A stretch of DNA of 64,000 nucleotides from Levilactobacillus suantsaii (GCF_004115745.1 NZ_QXIL01000007.1:1-64000); one strand, 5' to 3'. Shown: positions 46,247 to 55,730, numbered from the stretch's first letter. Numbers and translations: made by a program. Notes: generated by a model from the letters alone, not told the origin.

Positions 46247-48262
46247 ATGCACAAACTATTTTCGCGAGCAAACGTCCCCGAATTCTTACAGAATCGGCGG
46301 CTCCGAGGAATCGCAATTTTAACGGCAAGCTTAGCCATTTTAGGAATCGTCTTGTCGTTTCTCATGAATTGGATCTTCGGTATTGTCATCTTAGTCTTAG
46401 TGGGTATCGGTATGCTAGTGGTGTTCAATACCATGGCGGAGATTGGGACCGATACGGCTCAGTATATTTCTGACTTATCCTATCGGATTCAACAGGGTGA
46501 GCAGGAATCACTGATTCGGATGCCACCGGGCGTTATGATTCTTGGGACGACGAACCAAATTGAATGGATCAACCCGTACTTACAACATTATTTTGACGAC
46601 CAAAATGTGTTGGGGCATCCATTGGAAGAAGTTGACGCCCAGTTGGCAGAGTTGGTTGATAAGGCCAAACCGGAAACGTTATCGACGGTGCGCTGGCATG
46701 ATTACCGATTGACGCTATACGTGCAACCCGATTTCCACGCCGTGTATTTGTACGACATTACCCATTATCAGTTGATTCAAGAACGCTATGATAATGAAAA
46801 GATTGCAATTGGGCAGGTTTTCCTGGATAACTACGATGAGATTACTCAGTCGATGACTGACCAGGAGATTTCTAACCTACGCAATTATGTGACCAACGAG
46901 TTGTCGTCGTGGGTCCAAGAATTCGACATGTACCTGAAACAATTGGATGACGACCATTACTTCATCTTAGCGTACGCCAAGTCGCTGGCCGCCATCGAGG
47001 CTGATAAGTTTAAGATCCTGGACACCATCCGGGAAAGTACGTCGAAGCAAAACTTCCCGCTGACTTTGAGTATCGGGATTGCCTATGGGGATTCCAACTT
47101 GAATAAGCTGGCCGACCAAGCCCAAAGCAACTTGGACTTAGCCCTCGGCCGGGGTGGGGACCAGGTCGTAGTGAAGGCTGCCGACCGTGAAGCCCGTTAC
47201 TATGGTGGGAAGACCAACCCAATGGAGAAACGGACGCGGGTCCGGGCCCGGATGATTTCACAGGCCTTGCAGGAATTAATGAACGAATCTGATCAGATCT
47301 TCGTACAAGGCCACACCCAACCAGATATGGATTCGCTGGGGGCTTGCTTGGGGATTCGCCGGATTGCCAAGATGAACCATAAGACCTGCTGGATCGTCTT
47401 GGATGCCGAAATGGTCCACTCCGACGTGCAACGGCTACTGGATGATTTACAAGATTATCCCGATGTGGCTGCGGCCATCATTTCGCCGGAGGACGCCTTG
47501 GAAAAGGCCACCGACCAAAGCATGTTGCTGATGGTCGACCATTCCCGGCCGTCGATTACGATTTCACCGGAACTTTACCACCGGTTGGAAAATCGGGTGA
47601 TGATTCTCGACCATCACCGGCGTGGGGAAGAGTTCCCCGAAAATCCGTTACTGGTCTACATCGAACCGTACGCCAGCTCGACCTGCGAACTGATTACCGA
47701 GATGTTCGAGTACCAGTCGCAAGAGAGTGAACCCATCAACAAGGTCGAAGCAACGGCGATGCTGACCGGGATCTTCGTGGACACCAAGCACTTCTCGTTA
47801 CGGACCGGGACGCGGACCTTCGATGCGGCCAGTTACCTGCGTTCGGCGGGAGCGGATGCCATGAAGATGCAACAATATATGAAGGAAAACGTTGATAGTT
47901 ACCTGCAACGTAACCACCTGATTGAATTAGTCGAGTTCGTCAATGAAGACATGGCGGTGGTCGCCGGTGAGGAGGACCAAACCTACGATCCGGTCACGGC
48001 GGCGCAGGCAGCCGATGACCTGCTGAACATGTCTGGCGTTGATGCGTCGTACGTCATCACCCGCCGCGACGACGGGCGGGTCGGCATTTCGGCCCGGTCG
48101 CTAGGCAAGATCAACGTCCAACTGACCATGGAAGCCATGGGCGGTGGCGGTCACTTGTCCAACGCGGCGACCCAAATCGCCGATAAGTCGATGGCCGAAG
48201 TCAAGCAACAGTTATTGGACATCTTGAACCACACGGTCGAAGAAGCCAACGCCGACGAGTAG
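46247..48262 (+). CDS. gdpP: Cyclic-di-AMP phosphodiesterase GdpP
   Basis: A 671-residue membrane phosphodiesterase that cleaves c-di-AMP to pApA and so controls potassium, osmolyte and wall homeostasis. Two membrane helices lie near residues 20-62. A PAS-like domain follows (about 85-150), then a degenerate GGDEF domain (TLSIGIAYGDSNLNKL, with no GGDEF), and the DHH domain (QPDMDSLGACLGIR, ILDHHRRGEE). The DHHA1 domain ends with MGGGGHLSNAATQ. The ATG at 46247 follows GAGGAG. It precedes rplI and dnaB, the standard Firmicutes order. Confidence 0.96.
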   Translation: MHKLFSRANVPEFLQNRRLRGIAILTASLAILGIVLSFLMNWIFGIVILVLVGIGMLVVFNTMAEIGTDTAQYISDLSYRIQQGEQESLIRMPPGVMILGTTNQIEWINPYLQHYFDDQNVLGHPLEEVDAQLAELVDKAKPETLSTVRWHDYRLTLYVQPDFHAVYLYDITHYQLIQERYDNEKIAIGQVFLDNYDEITQSMTDQEISNLRNYVTNELSSWVQEFDMYLKQLDDDHYFILAYAKSLAAIEADKFKILDTIRESTSKQNFPLTLSIGIAYGDSNLNKLADQAQSNLDLALGRGGDQVVVKAADREARYYGGKTNPMEKRTRVRARMISQALQELMNESDQIFVQGHTQPDMDSLGACLGIRRIAKMNHKTCWIVLDAEMVHSDVQRLLDDLQDYPDVAAAIISPEDALEKATDQSMLLMVDHSRPSITISPELYHRLENRVMILDHHRRGEEFPENPLLVYIEPYASSTCELITEMFEYQSQESEPINKVEATAMLTGIFVDTKHFSLRTGTRTFDAASYLRSAGADAMKMQQYMKENVDSYLQRNHLIELVEFVNEDMAVVAGEEDQTYDPVTAAQAADDLLNMSGVDASYVITRRDDGRVGISARSLGKINVQLTMEAMGGGGHLSNAATQIADKSMAEVKQQLLDILNHTVEEANADE

Positions 48263-48326
48263 TTAATTGCGTTAAGGGCGGATTCGGCGTAGGATAAAAT
48301 AAGTGATAAATTGAGGAGTGACCGAC

Positions 48327-48785
48327 GTGAAAGTGATTTTTACCAAGGACGTCCGCGGAAAAGGTAAACGCGGTGAAATCAAGAACGTACCTGATGGGTA
48401 CGCCCAGAACTTTTTAATCAAGCGAGGATTAGCCAAGCAAGCCAACCAATCTGCGATGAGTCAACTCAACGCCGAACGGAAGGCCGAACAACGGCGCGAA
48501 GCCGAAGAATTGGCTGAAGCCAACGACCTCAAGCAACACTTGGAAGACGACAAGACGGTCGTGGAAATCTTAGCCAAGGCCGGAGATGATGGCCGCTTGT
48601 TCGGGTCGATTCCGAGCAAGCAAATCGTTCAGGCTTTAGCCAAGCAATTTGACCTGAAGCTGGATAAGCACAAGGTCGACTTGCCTGAACCGATTCGCTC
48701 GTTGGGTTACACCAACGTGCCGGTCAAGCTCCACCCCGACGTGACCGCCAAGATTCGGGTCCACGTCGCTCAAAAGCAAAAATAA
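48327..48785 (+). CDS. rplI: 50S ribosomal protein L9
   Basis: A 152-residue protein with two globular domains joined by a long helix. The N-terminal rRNA-binding domain reads [29 protein letters not shown]. The linker helix ([22 protein letters not shown]) and C-terminal domain [14 protein letters not shown] follow. The GTG at 48327 aligns with the family start and has GAGGAG 8 bases upstream; the GTG at 48318 overlaps that site. Downstream of gdpP and ends at a terminator. Confidence 0.96.
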   Translation: MKVIFTKDVRGKGKRGEIKNVPDGYAQNFLIKRGLAKQANQSAMSQLNAERKAEQRREAEELAEANDLKQHLEDDKTVVEILAKAGDDGRLFGSIPSKQIVQALAKQFDLKLDKHKVDLPEPIRSLGYTNVPVKLHPDVTAKIRVHVAQKQK

Positions 48786-48808
48786 AAGGTTCTAATAGAT
48801 TGATGATA

Positions 48809-48840
48809 AAAAGTCGCCCCCTGTTGGCGGCTTTTTCTTT
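48809..48840 (+). terminator. Terminator of gdpP-rplI
   Basis: AAAAAGTCGCC pairs with GGCGGCTTTTT, followed by CTTT. Confidence 0.88.
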
Positions 48841-49037
48841 CCGTGGTATGATGGATTATCTGAATTGACCGGGGGAATTTTAGTTAAAAAACGGGAGTGC
48901 TTGGGACTGTAAGTCCGAGACCATCCCCAATTGATTTTCGAATTTTAAACCGGGTCGTTTCACTGTAGATGGTATAAAATGGATGACGACCGTTAAATCG
49001 GCAGCCTAGATCAAGTAGAGGAGTTAGTGAGATACGA

Positions 49038-50435
49038 ATGGACAATAGTGCACTAACAGACCACACACCACCGCAAAACCTCGAAGCCGAAAAGGCCGTC
49101 TTAGGGGCGATCTTTTTGAGTACCGACGCGTTGGTGGATGCGTTGGAAGTCTTGACCCCGGAAGATTTTTATCGCCGGGAACATCAAATTATTTTTCAAG
49201 CCATGGTGGATCTAAATGACCGCGACGAAGCCATCGACGTGGTCACCATCACGGATTTATTGACCGCTAAAAACGAATTGGATGACGTGGGCGGGGTCTC
49301 CTATATCGCTGAACTGGCGAGTTCGGTACCGACCGCCGCTAACGCCACCTACTACGCCAAGATCGTGCAAAACAAGGCCGTTCTGCGGCGATTGATTCAA
49401 ACCGCGACGAATATCGCCACCACGGGATATCAGCAGGACGGTAACGTCACCGAAATCCTGGACAACGCCGAACGCGATATCATGAACGTTGCGGAAATGC
49501 GCAGTCAGTCGGGGTTCCGGCAGATTCGCGAAGTCTTAAGCAAGAGTTTTGAAGACATCAACGAACTCTCGAAAAAGGGTGACGCCATCACCGGATTATC
49601 GACGGGTTACGCCGAACTCGATAAGATGACGACCGGCCTACACGACGATGAACTGATGATTCTTGCGGCCCGGCCGGCCGTCGGGAAGACCGCCTTTGCC
49701 CTGAATATCGCGCAAAACGTGGGGACCCGGACCGACAAGACCGTGGCCATCTTTAGTCTGGAAATGAGTGCCGAATCGTTGGTCAACCGGATGCTGTGTG
49801 CGGAGGGCTCCATCGACGCCAATCATTTGCGGACTGGTCAGTTGACCGAAGACGAGTGGAACAACTTAGTCATGGCAATGGGGAGTTTATCCAAGGCCAG
49901 CATTTACATCGACGACACGGCCGGGAACAAGATTACCGAGATTCGGGCCAAGTGTCGACGGCTCGCCAAGGAAAAGCAGAACCTGGGACTGATTGTGATC
50001 GATTATTTGCAACTGATCGAAGGAACCAATCACGAGAGCCGTCAGCAAGAAGTTTCCGATATCTCTCGGCAATTGAAAAAGCTGGCCAAGGAACTGCACG
50101 TCCCGGTGATTGCATTATCTCAGCTTTCTCGGGGCGTGGAACAACGGCAGGATAAGCGGCCAGTCTTATCCGATATCCGGGAATCCGGGTCGATCGAACA
50201 AGATGCCGATATCGTCTCGTTCCTGTACCGGGACGACTATTACGAACGAGAAGGCGATGACGCTGATGGTGGGGGTGACAGTGATCCCCGTGATGACGAG
50301 AACCAAGACGTCGGTGAAGTCGAAGTCATTATTGAAAAGAACCGGTCAGGTCCGCGGGGAACGGTCAAATTACTGTTTGTTAAGTCGTTTAACAAATTCT
50401 CGTCGGTGGCCTACGTGCCGGACGACCAGGGCTAA
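49038..50435 (+). CDS. dnaB: Replicative DNA helicase
   Basis: A 465-residue hexameric 5'-3' helicase (DnaC in Bacillus naming). The N-terminal primase-binding domain begins PPQNLEAEKAVLGAIFLSTDAL. The RecA-like core has Walker A ARPAVGKTAFALNIA, Walker B LIVIDYLQLI and the DnaB motif LSQLSRGVEQRQDKRPVLSDIRESGSIEQDADIV. A Gly/Asp-rich acidic insertion near residues 405-425 (EGDDADGGGDSDPRDDE) is longer than usual. The ATG at 49038 follows GAGGAGTTAG. It ends the gdpP-rplI-dnaB cluster but has its own upstream region. Confidence 0.97.
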   Translation: MDNSALTDHTPPQNLEAEKAVLGAIFLSTDALVDALEVLTPEDFYRREHQIIFQAMVDLNDRDEAIDVVTITDLLTAKNELDDVGGVSYIAELASSVPTAANATYYAKIVQNKAVLRRLIQTATNIATTGYQQDGNVTEILDNAERDIMNVAEMRSQSGFRQIREVLSKSFEDINELSKKGDAITGLSTGYAELDKMTTGLHDDELMILAARPAVGKTAFALNIAQNVGTRTDKTVAIFSLEMSAESLVNRMLCAEGSIDANHLRTGQLTEDEWNNLVMAMGSLSKASIYIDDTAGNKITEIRAKCRRLAKEKQNLGLIVIDYLQLIEGTNHESRQQEVSDISRQLKKLAKELHVPVIALSQLSRGVEQRQDKRPVLSDIRESGSIEQDADIVSFLYRDDYYEREGDDADGGGDSDPRDDENQDVGEVEVIIEKNRSGPRGTVKLLFVKSFNKFSSVAYVPDDQG

Positions 50436-50561
50436 CGAGGGTTAAGCTTGGATTCCAGGGAACGGTGGAGACCGGCTAACTGGGGAATTGTCCAGTGAGA
50501 CGCAAAATTCATCAGGATGTGCGAGAAAGTTCACATTTTCGTCATATTTACCAGTTATTAT

Positions 50562-50728
50562 AAGCAACATAGAAGTTAACCCAAACGTTGCTTCTACCAA
50601 AGATTAACAATCTTTTTTCATGTACTCCTCCTCCCCTGGAATAATGAAAAAATAGTTAACGTCATAATTCTTATGACGTTACCCCTACTCCGATGACCAT
50701 CGCTTTCCCCGAGCGGTGGTTTTTCTTT
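50562..50728 (+). ncRNA. Candidate small RNA with an anti-Shine-Dalgarno tract
   Basis: In the 358-base gap after dnaB, three hairpins follow each other: AAGCAAC/GTTGCTT (50562-50593), AAAGATT/AATCTTT before a T-run (50599-50618) and TAACGTCATAA/TTATGACGTTA (50657-50681). The last element is a terminator, ACCATCGCT/AGCGGTGGT (50696-50720), then TTTTTCTTT. Between the second and third lies an unpaired CTCCTCCTCCCC at 50625-50636, complementary to ribosome-binding sites. A promoter (TTCACA at 50530, TATTAT at 50556) is weak because of its 20-bp spacing. No ORF is seen. Confidence 0.5.
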
Positions 50729-50738
50729 ACGCAAAATT

Positions 50739-50783
50739 GAAGCGACCGCCAAGCCATCACGTGATGGCTTGACGGTCGCTTTT
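50739..50783 (-). terminator. Terminator of ogt
   Basis: On the minus strand AAGCGACCG.CAAGCCATC pairs with GATGGCTTG.CGGTCGCTT through a very long stem. The T-run is short; 10 bases after the ogt stop codon. Confidence 0.85.
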
Positions 50784-50793
50784 AGCGTCGAGA

Positions 50794-51306
50794 TTAAATA
50801 TGATGGTGGGCTAACGCCACGGAATCGTGTCCTTCTAACGTCAACAAGGCAAGCTTGCGGTCGAGTCCACCCGCGTAACCGGTGAGGGCACCATCATGGC
50901 CCACCACCCGATGACAGGGGATGACGATGGCTAGCGGATTGTGGGCTACGGCACCACCTACGGCTCGCACGGCCTGCGGTTTCCCTAACTGAGTCGCGAT
51001 TTGTTGGTATGTCGCGGTTTTCCCGTACGGAATCTGAGTCAGCACTTGGAGAACCTGCGCACGAAATGGGGTCACTTCCGGCGTTAAGGGTAACGCAAAC
51101 GGGTCTGGTGCTTCACCCGCAAAGTAGGCGTGGAGCCAATCGAGAGCTAAGTGTAGTGATTCCGTCTGGCCCGTGGGGATAGCGGTCAAGTCGTAATTAG
51201 CGCCAAAGTGGGCTTGGTCGTTGAACCATAAGCCGTATAAATGATGATCATCGCCCAGTAACGTCAAGGGGCCTAAGGGTGAGGGCGTGGTCAACTGGGT
51301 CGACAT
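50794..51306 (-). CDS. ogt: Methylated-DNA--[protein]-cysteine S-methyltransferase
   Basis: A 170-residue suicide repair protein that transfers the methyl group from O6-methylguanine (or O4-methylthymine) to its own cysteine. The catalytic motif is VIPCHRVVGHDG near residues 134-145. The helix-turn-helix before it is TYQQIATQLGKPQAVRAVGGAV. The ATG at 51306 has GGGAGAC upstream and is preferred to the longer frame at 51333, which would overlap the upstream gene. It is 16 bases downstream of the FMN reductase gene, so the two form an operon. Confidence 0.92.
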   Translation of the reverse strand: MSTQLTTPSPLGPLTLLGDDHHLYGLWFNDQAHFGANYDLTAIPTGQTESLHLALDWLHAYFAGEAPDPFALPLTPEVTPFRAQVLQVLTQIPYGKTATYQQIATQLGKPQAVRAVGGAVAHNPLAIVIPCHRVVGHDGALTGYAGGLDRKLALLTLEGHDSVALAHHHI

Positions 51307-51322
51307 AGCAAGTCTCCCTTTC

Positions 51323-51859
51323 TTAGTCTTCAATCATAATCAACGATTGCCGGAGCGCCTGGGCGTTGGCCGGTAGCGACGGTAAGTTACGAATATCATC
51401 GGGAGCGTCGGCCACCAAAGTCGCGGTCCCCATAAAGGTCATTTTGAGCCAATCGCAGGACAACTTTATCGACTGTTCGATGAGGGGCTTGGCTTTGTGG
51501 AGGGGGTCATCGGCGCCCACAATCAAGAGAAAAATCCGCTTATTAGCAAACGATGTTCCTGCCGTGAAACTGTCAAACCAGCGGTCGATAAAGACCTTGA
51601 GCTGGCCACTCATGTTGTACCAGTAGACGGGGGTCCCCAACACGATGTTGTCGGCCGCCTGAAACTGTGCCATGATGGTCAGGTAGTCGTCGGACTCGTC
51701 GAGTTGGGGCATGGTGGTCTCCCGGTGATCCCGTTCAAAATTTAAATGTGTCTGTGCTAGGTGGACGGTGTGGTGGGGGATGTCCGCCAGTAAGCGTTCA
51801 CCTAGCGCAGCGGTATTTCCGTCGGAGCGGGAACTGCCGTCGATAAAGAGTGTCGTCAT
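51323..51859 (-). CDS. NAD(P)H-dependent FMN oxidoreductase, flavodoxin-like fold
   Basis: A 178-residue flavodoxin-fold protein. The phosphate-binding loop is DGSSRSDGNTAALGE at residues 6-20, and the flavin ring loop TPVYWYNMSGQLKVFIDRW is near residues 77-95. Such proteins reduce quinones, azo dyes or FMN with NAD(P)H. The ATG at 51859 has an AGGAGG-type site (GGAGGCAATTACAG). It is the first gene of a two-gene unit with ogt; a possible common theme is chemical stress defence. Confidence 0.88.
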   Translation of the reverse strand: MTTLFIDGSSRSDGNTAALGERLLADIPHHTVHLAQTHLNFERDHRETTMPQLDESDDYLTIMAQFQAADNIVLGTPVYWYNMSGQLKVFIDRWFDSFTAGTSFANKRIFLLIVGADDPLHKAKPLIEQSIKLSCDWLKMTFMGTATLVADAPDDIRNLPSLPANAQALRQSLIMIED

Positions 51860-52048
51860 CTGTAATTGCCTCCTTTAAATTCAGTGTAGAAAAGGTGCCG
51901 GCGAAAAGCAATTAATATGGCCAAGCAACTAGTCGCCCGCCGGTATCCGTGATAGAATGGGTCTTAATTTGTGTCTCATCTAAATTTAATGTTAGCGTCC
52001 GCGTCTCTGCGAGGAGCAGGATGCACGTGAAGAGAGGGAGGCTATGCA

Positions 52049-53224
52049 ATGCGGGAGATTCGACTGCGTTGGTTATTGCTGGGGGAGCTCTTCAGCAGTA
52101 TCGGCATGAGTTTTATTTGGCCGCTAACGACCATTTACTTACATAACCACCTGGGCATCTCCTTGACCCAAGTGGGGGTGATTTTACTGTTCTATTCCCT
52201 GGCCAACGTGTTGGGGAGTATCAGCGGGGGGCGGTTGTTCGACCGGTTGAACCCGTTTTATTTGATCATTGGCAGCGTGACGCTATCCTTTGTTACCATG
52301 CTGGTGTTGATTTTCAATCACGGCTGGCCGGCGTTTCCCATCGCACTTTTATCCTTGGGCTTTGCGTCGGGCTGGTCACTGACCATGGTCAATTCGCTGG
52401 GCACTACGATTCATAGTCGCGATGGCCGCTATATCTTCAATATGTTGTATTTCGCGCAAAATTTGGGGATTGTCGCGGGGACCGCGATGGTCGGGTTCGT
52501 CTACAGTGTCAGTATCACGTTGCTATTTAGCATCGCGACCAGCTTGTTTGGGGCCTTTTTGGTGGTCATCTTGACGACCTATCACGTCCCGGCGGTGATG
52601 CACCGCGAAGTCCAAACTAAAACGACACACCATGTGACCCTGCCCAAGGCGAATCGGTACATCATGGGCAGCTTTTTCTTTTCGCTGGTCATCATCTGGA
52701 TCATGTACGAGCAGTGGAATTCTAATCTGTCCGTGTACATGACCGGGATGGGCATCTTGATGCGCGATTATAGTCTGTTGTGGACCATCAACGCCGCGTT
52801 GATTGTGGTGTTTCAGGCACTGTTGAACTGGCTGGCGAACTTTTTTACCAACTTGTACCTGCAAGTTTATGCTGGCATCTTTTTCGTGGCGTTGTCGTTT
52901 GTCACGCTGATCTTTGCCAAGGACTACGCCCACTTCGTGATTGCCATGGTCATCTTGACCATGGGCGAAGCCACGGCTTTTCCGGCGATTCCGGCCATCG
53001 TTAACAGTCTGACACCGGCCGTGGTCAAAGGGCAGTATCAGGGGATGGCCAACGCTTGGGCTTCAGTCGGCCGGGCGTTCGGACCGCTGTTCGGGGGCCT
53101 GGTCATCGACTTTGGCTCCTATACGCTACTCTTCGTGGTGGCGGCGGTGGCGAATCTCCTGGTTTTGGGACTGAACCTGGTCGTTATCACGGGAAATCGG
53201 CGACAAGCGGAAGTTTATAAATAA
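52049..53224 (+). CDS. MFS transporter
   Basis: A 391-residue, 12-helix transporter. Helix 1 starts LLGELFSSIGMSFIWPLTTIYL; the conserved loop appears as GGRLFDRLN near residues 65-73; the second half begins near residue 205. It is similar to the multidrug-efflux MFS group in firmicutes (helix 5 FVYSVSITLLFSIATSLFGAFLV), but the substrate is unknown. GAGGGAGG precedes the ATG at 52049 by 8 bases. It is a single gene, divergent from the ogt unit. Confidence 0.85.
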   Translation: MREIRLRWLLLGELFSSIGMSFIWPLTTIYLHNHLGISLTQVGVILLFYSLANVLGSISGGRLFDRLNPFYLIIGSVTLSFVTMLVLIFNHGWPAFPIALLSLGFASGWSLTMVNSLGTTIHSRDGRYIFNMLYFAQNLGIVAGTAMVGFVYSVSITLLFSIATSLFGAFLVVILTTYHVPAVMHREVQTKTTHHVTLPKANRYIMGSFFFSLVIIWIMYEQWNSNLSVYMTGMGILMRDYSLLWTINAALIVVFQALLNWLANFFTNLYLQVYAGIFFVALSFVTLIFAKDYAHFVIAMVILTMGEATAFPAIPAIVNSLTPAVVKGQYQGMANAWASVGRAFGPLFGGLVIDFGSYTLLFVVAAVANLLVLGLNLVVITGNRRQAEVYK

Positions 53225-53289
53225 TATTGTGGGGGTAGGGTGTATAATAAAATCATAGTAGTGGAATATAGGTTATTAGGGGAATGCAC

Positions 53290-53568
53290 ATGAAAAAGAA
53301 AATTCGGGGAATGAGTGGCCTGCTACTGGGGTTAGTGCTGGGCTTCTTTCTATGGGGTGGTATCCATACGGCGCCGACCCAATCGACCGTGACGGATTCG
53401 GTGGTCCAACCGACTTCCGGCCAAACGGCAGTACGGTTGGATAGTACGAGTGGTCATCACGGTCAAGTGGAAATGAAGACTCAAACAACGACTAGTCAGG
53501 CGGGGAAAACGGTGAGTCGCGAGACCACCAAGATGACGCCGCAACAGCCGACCACCTCCCAACGGTAA
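53290..53568 (+). CDS. Small membrane-anchored or secreted protein
   Basis: A 92-residue protein with one N-terminal hydrophobic helix (MSGLLLGLVLGFFLWGGI) after a KKKIRG basic cluster. The rest is Thr/Ser/Gln-rich with repeated TTS and QPT elements, and likely disordered outside the cell. An ATG at 53284 is two codons earlier; the one at 53290 is better spaced from GGGG. No homologous family is recognised. It follows the MFS gene by 65 bases; co-transcription is possible. Confidence 0.6.
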   Translation: MKKKIRGMSGLLLGLVLGFFLWGGIHTAPTQSTVTDSVVQPTSGQTAVRLDSTSGHHGQVEMKTQTTTSQAGKTVSRETTKMTPQQPTTSQR

Positions 53569-53815
53569 TGACGTTTGGGTGAAAATTAAGGCAATTATAA
53601 ATAACGGTACTGAAAAAGTAATCGATAAAATCTCCACGGATCAGGCCCAAGCGGCTGGTACGTGGGGATTTTTGCCGTCCAGAAAGTTTTGTCGGCGGAT
53701 GACGTGGTGCCTGATTTTTAAGCCGATTGCCTTTTTTAGACGCGATTATGCATTATTTTCGAATAATATGAATATTTATAAAGTGTTTGACTTTAAAAAT
53801 GAATGGTGATAAATT

Positions 53816-54076
53816 AAATATTAATCAAAGCAAAGACTAGATTGCGAAGAGTAACGTGAAGGCCCGTCCAGCAAGTTCGGGTAGCTGTCAGCCGAAACCG
53901 CAAATCCACGTGAACCGCATCGCGATGTTTCATTGGTGAACCTAAGTAGCCAATGCCGGCTGGCGGCCGTTACCCCGCGCGCATCGAATTTGATGCCATA
54001 AGTGATAAAACAAGGTGGTACCGCGAAGCATTCGCCCTTGTCGACCAGGGATGGTCGGCGAGAGTGGATGCTTTTT
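53816..54076 (+). ncRNA. T-box leader of oppA copy 3, Arg specifier CGC
   Basis: The promoter is TTGACT (53787-53792), 17 bp, TAAATT (53810-53815). Stem I has AGAGTA (about 53862-53867) and GAA (53912-53914); the specifier after GAA plus one base is CGC (53916-53918), Arg. The lower stem is GATTGCGA/TCGCGATG. The core AAGGTGGTACCGCG is at 54012-54025. The terminator is AAGCATTCGCCC... pairing with ...GGATGCTT before TTTTTT. The 220 bases before it show only AT-rich sequence. Confidence 0.87.
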
Positions 54077-54101
54077 TGGTCTAAATGAGGAGTTGAGCGG
54101 A

Positions 54102-55712
54102 ATGCATAAACAAATGATGGGATTGGGTATTGGCTTATTGGCCGTGATTGGATTAGCCGGTTGTGGGACGTCGGAAGCGAAGAGTCACGACGCGACGTTG
54201 AACGTGACTTTGGTGGGCAACCCCGCAACGGCCAACCCGGCCATCTCCGGTGACGTGAACAGTTCGAGCATGATTTCGCAAACGGAAGAGGGGCTTTATA
54301 CCCTGAACAAGAAGGGCAAGGTCGTGGCGGGCGTGGCCGAAAAGGTGGTCAAACCAACGAAAAACGGCACGGTCTACACGTTCAAAATCAAGCAGAATGC
54401 CAAGTGGCAAAACGGCGACCCCGTGACCGCCCAAGACTTCGTGACCTCGTTTGAATGGCAGGTCAACCCGAAGTCCAAGTCGCAGGTGGCCAATAAACTA
54501 AAGTATCTGAAGAATTATTCAGCTGTGCAAAGCGGCAAGAAGGATCCCAGCGCACTAGGAGTCAAGGCCCTCAACAAACGGACCCTGCAATTAACGTTAT
54601 CGAAACCGCAACCCTGGTTACCGGACATCTTAGCCACGGCGGAATATCCGATGAAGACGGATCTCTTTAAGAAGTATGGCAGCCATTATGGGACGTCGGC
54701 CACCAAGACCATGTCTGAGGGGGCTTACAAACTGGTCGGCTGGAGTGGTAACAGTGACAGTTGGACCTACGTGAAGAACCCGCATTACTGGAACGCTAAG
54801 AACGTTCAAATTCCGAAGGTCAGCGTGCAAGTGGTCAAGACGCCAAGTACCGCGGCCAACCTTTTCAAATCGGGGAAGGTCCAAGAAACTTATTTATCGG
54901 GACAATACATCAAGCAAAATGCGAATAACTCACAACTGACCACGACGTTGAACAGTTCGATGCGGTTCTTAGAGTTCAATGACAAACGGTCGGTCACCCA
55001 TAATACTAAGGTCCGGCAAGCCTTCTCCTACATCGTGAACCGGAAGCAAGTCACCGATAAGGTTTTACAAGACGGGTCGCAACCGGCTAAAAGTCTGATT
55101 CCTTATGGCGACGGCAATGATCCGAAGACGGGCGAGGACTTCTCCAAGGAAGTGGGGAACCTGGTTAGTTATAACCCCAAGAAGGCCACAGCCCTTTGGA
55201 AACAAGCGAAAAAAGAACTGGGCATCAAGAAAACGAGCCTGGAAATTTTGACGGCGGATACGGACGAACAACAACACGTGGCCCAGTATCTGCAGCAACA
55301 AGCCCAAAAGTACATGCCGGGGTTGACCGTGACCATTAAGGCGTTACCGCTGGCCCAACAGATCAATAAGGGGTCCGAAGGCAATTACGATATCGACCTC
55401 GATGGCTGGACGACCGATTGGCGGGATCCCGCGGACTTCCTGCAAATGGCGGACGGGACCAGTTCGGTCAACTTCACCAAGTGGGACAACGCCCATTACA
55501 CCAATTTAATGAAAGAAATCGATGACACGAGCAAATACACCACTCAGCAACGGTGGGATTTAATGAAGCAAGCCGATACGTATGTGACACAACAAGCTGG
55601 CTTAGTCCCGTTGTATCAGCAGGCTAAGGCTCACTTGGTCTCGAAACAGGTTGGTGGGTTGAAGTACACTATGATGAGCGATGCCCAATATAAATACGCT
55701 TATTGGAAATAA
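54102..55712 (+). CDS. Peptide ABC transporter substrate-binding lipoprotein, OppA-like (copy 3)
   Basis: A 536-residue family 5 binding protein. The lipobox is LAGC (Cys near residue 20) and the mature part begins NVTLVGNPATANPAISGDVN. The middle and C-terminus follow copies 1 and 2 closely in pattern: YTFKIKQNAKWQNGDPVTAQDF, VRQAFSYIVNRKQV and DGWTTDWRDPADFLQMADG. The ATG at 54102 has GAGGAG upstream. Unlike copies 1 and 2 it has no amidohydrolase partner. Its T-box reads an Arg codon, so it may import Arg-rich peptides. It stands alone with its own terminator. Confidence 0.92.
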   Translation: MHKQMMGLGIGLLAVIGLAGCGTSEAKSHDATLNVTLVGNPATANPAISGDVNSSSMISQTEEGLYTLNKKGKVVAGVAEKVVKPTKNGTVYTFKIKQNAKWQNGDPVTAQDFVTSFEWQVNPKSKSQVANKLKYLKNYSAVQSGKKDPSALGVKALNKRTLQLTLSKPQPWLPDILATAEYPMKTDLFKKYGSHYGTSATKTMSEGAYKLVGWSGNSDSWTYVKNPHYWNAKNVQIPKVSVQVVKTPSTAANLFKSGKVQETYLSGQYIKQNANNSQLTTTLNSSMRFLEFNDKRSVTHNTKVRQAFSYIVNRKQVTDKVLQDGSQPAKSLIPYGDGNDPKTGEDFSKEVGNLVSYNPKKATALWKQAKKELGIKKTSLEILTADTDEQQHVAQYLQQQAQKYMPGLTVTIKALPLAQQINKGSEGNYDIDLDGWTTDWRDPADFLQMADGTSSVNFTKWDNAHYTNLMKEIDDTSKYTTQQRWDLMKQADTYVTQQAGLVPLYQQAKAHLVSKQVGGLKYTMMSDAQYKYAYWK

Positions 55713-55730
55713 TCAGCGCTGAGCCACAAA

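Noticed and set aside
53579-53809. Open frame of 76 codons (MKIKAIINNGTEKVID...)
   Set aside because: No ribosome site before the start, poor codon use, and it spans the AT-rich promoter region of the third T-box.
54015-54101. Upstream extension of oppA copy 3 by 29 codons
   Set aside because: It overlaps the T-box core and terminator, and would remove the lipoprotein signal from the N-terminus.
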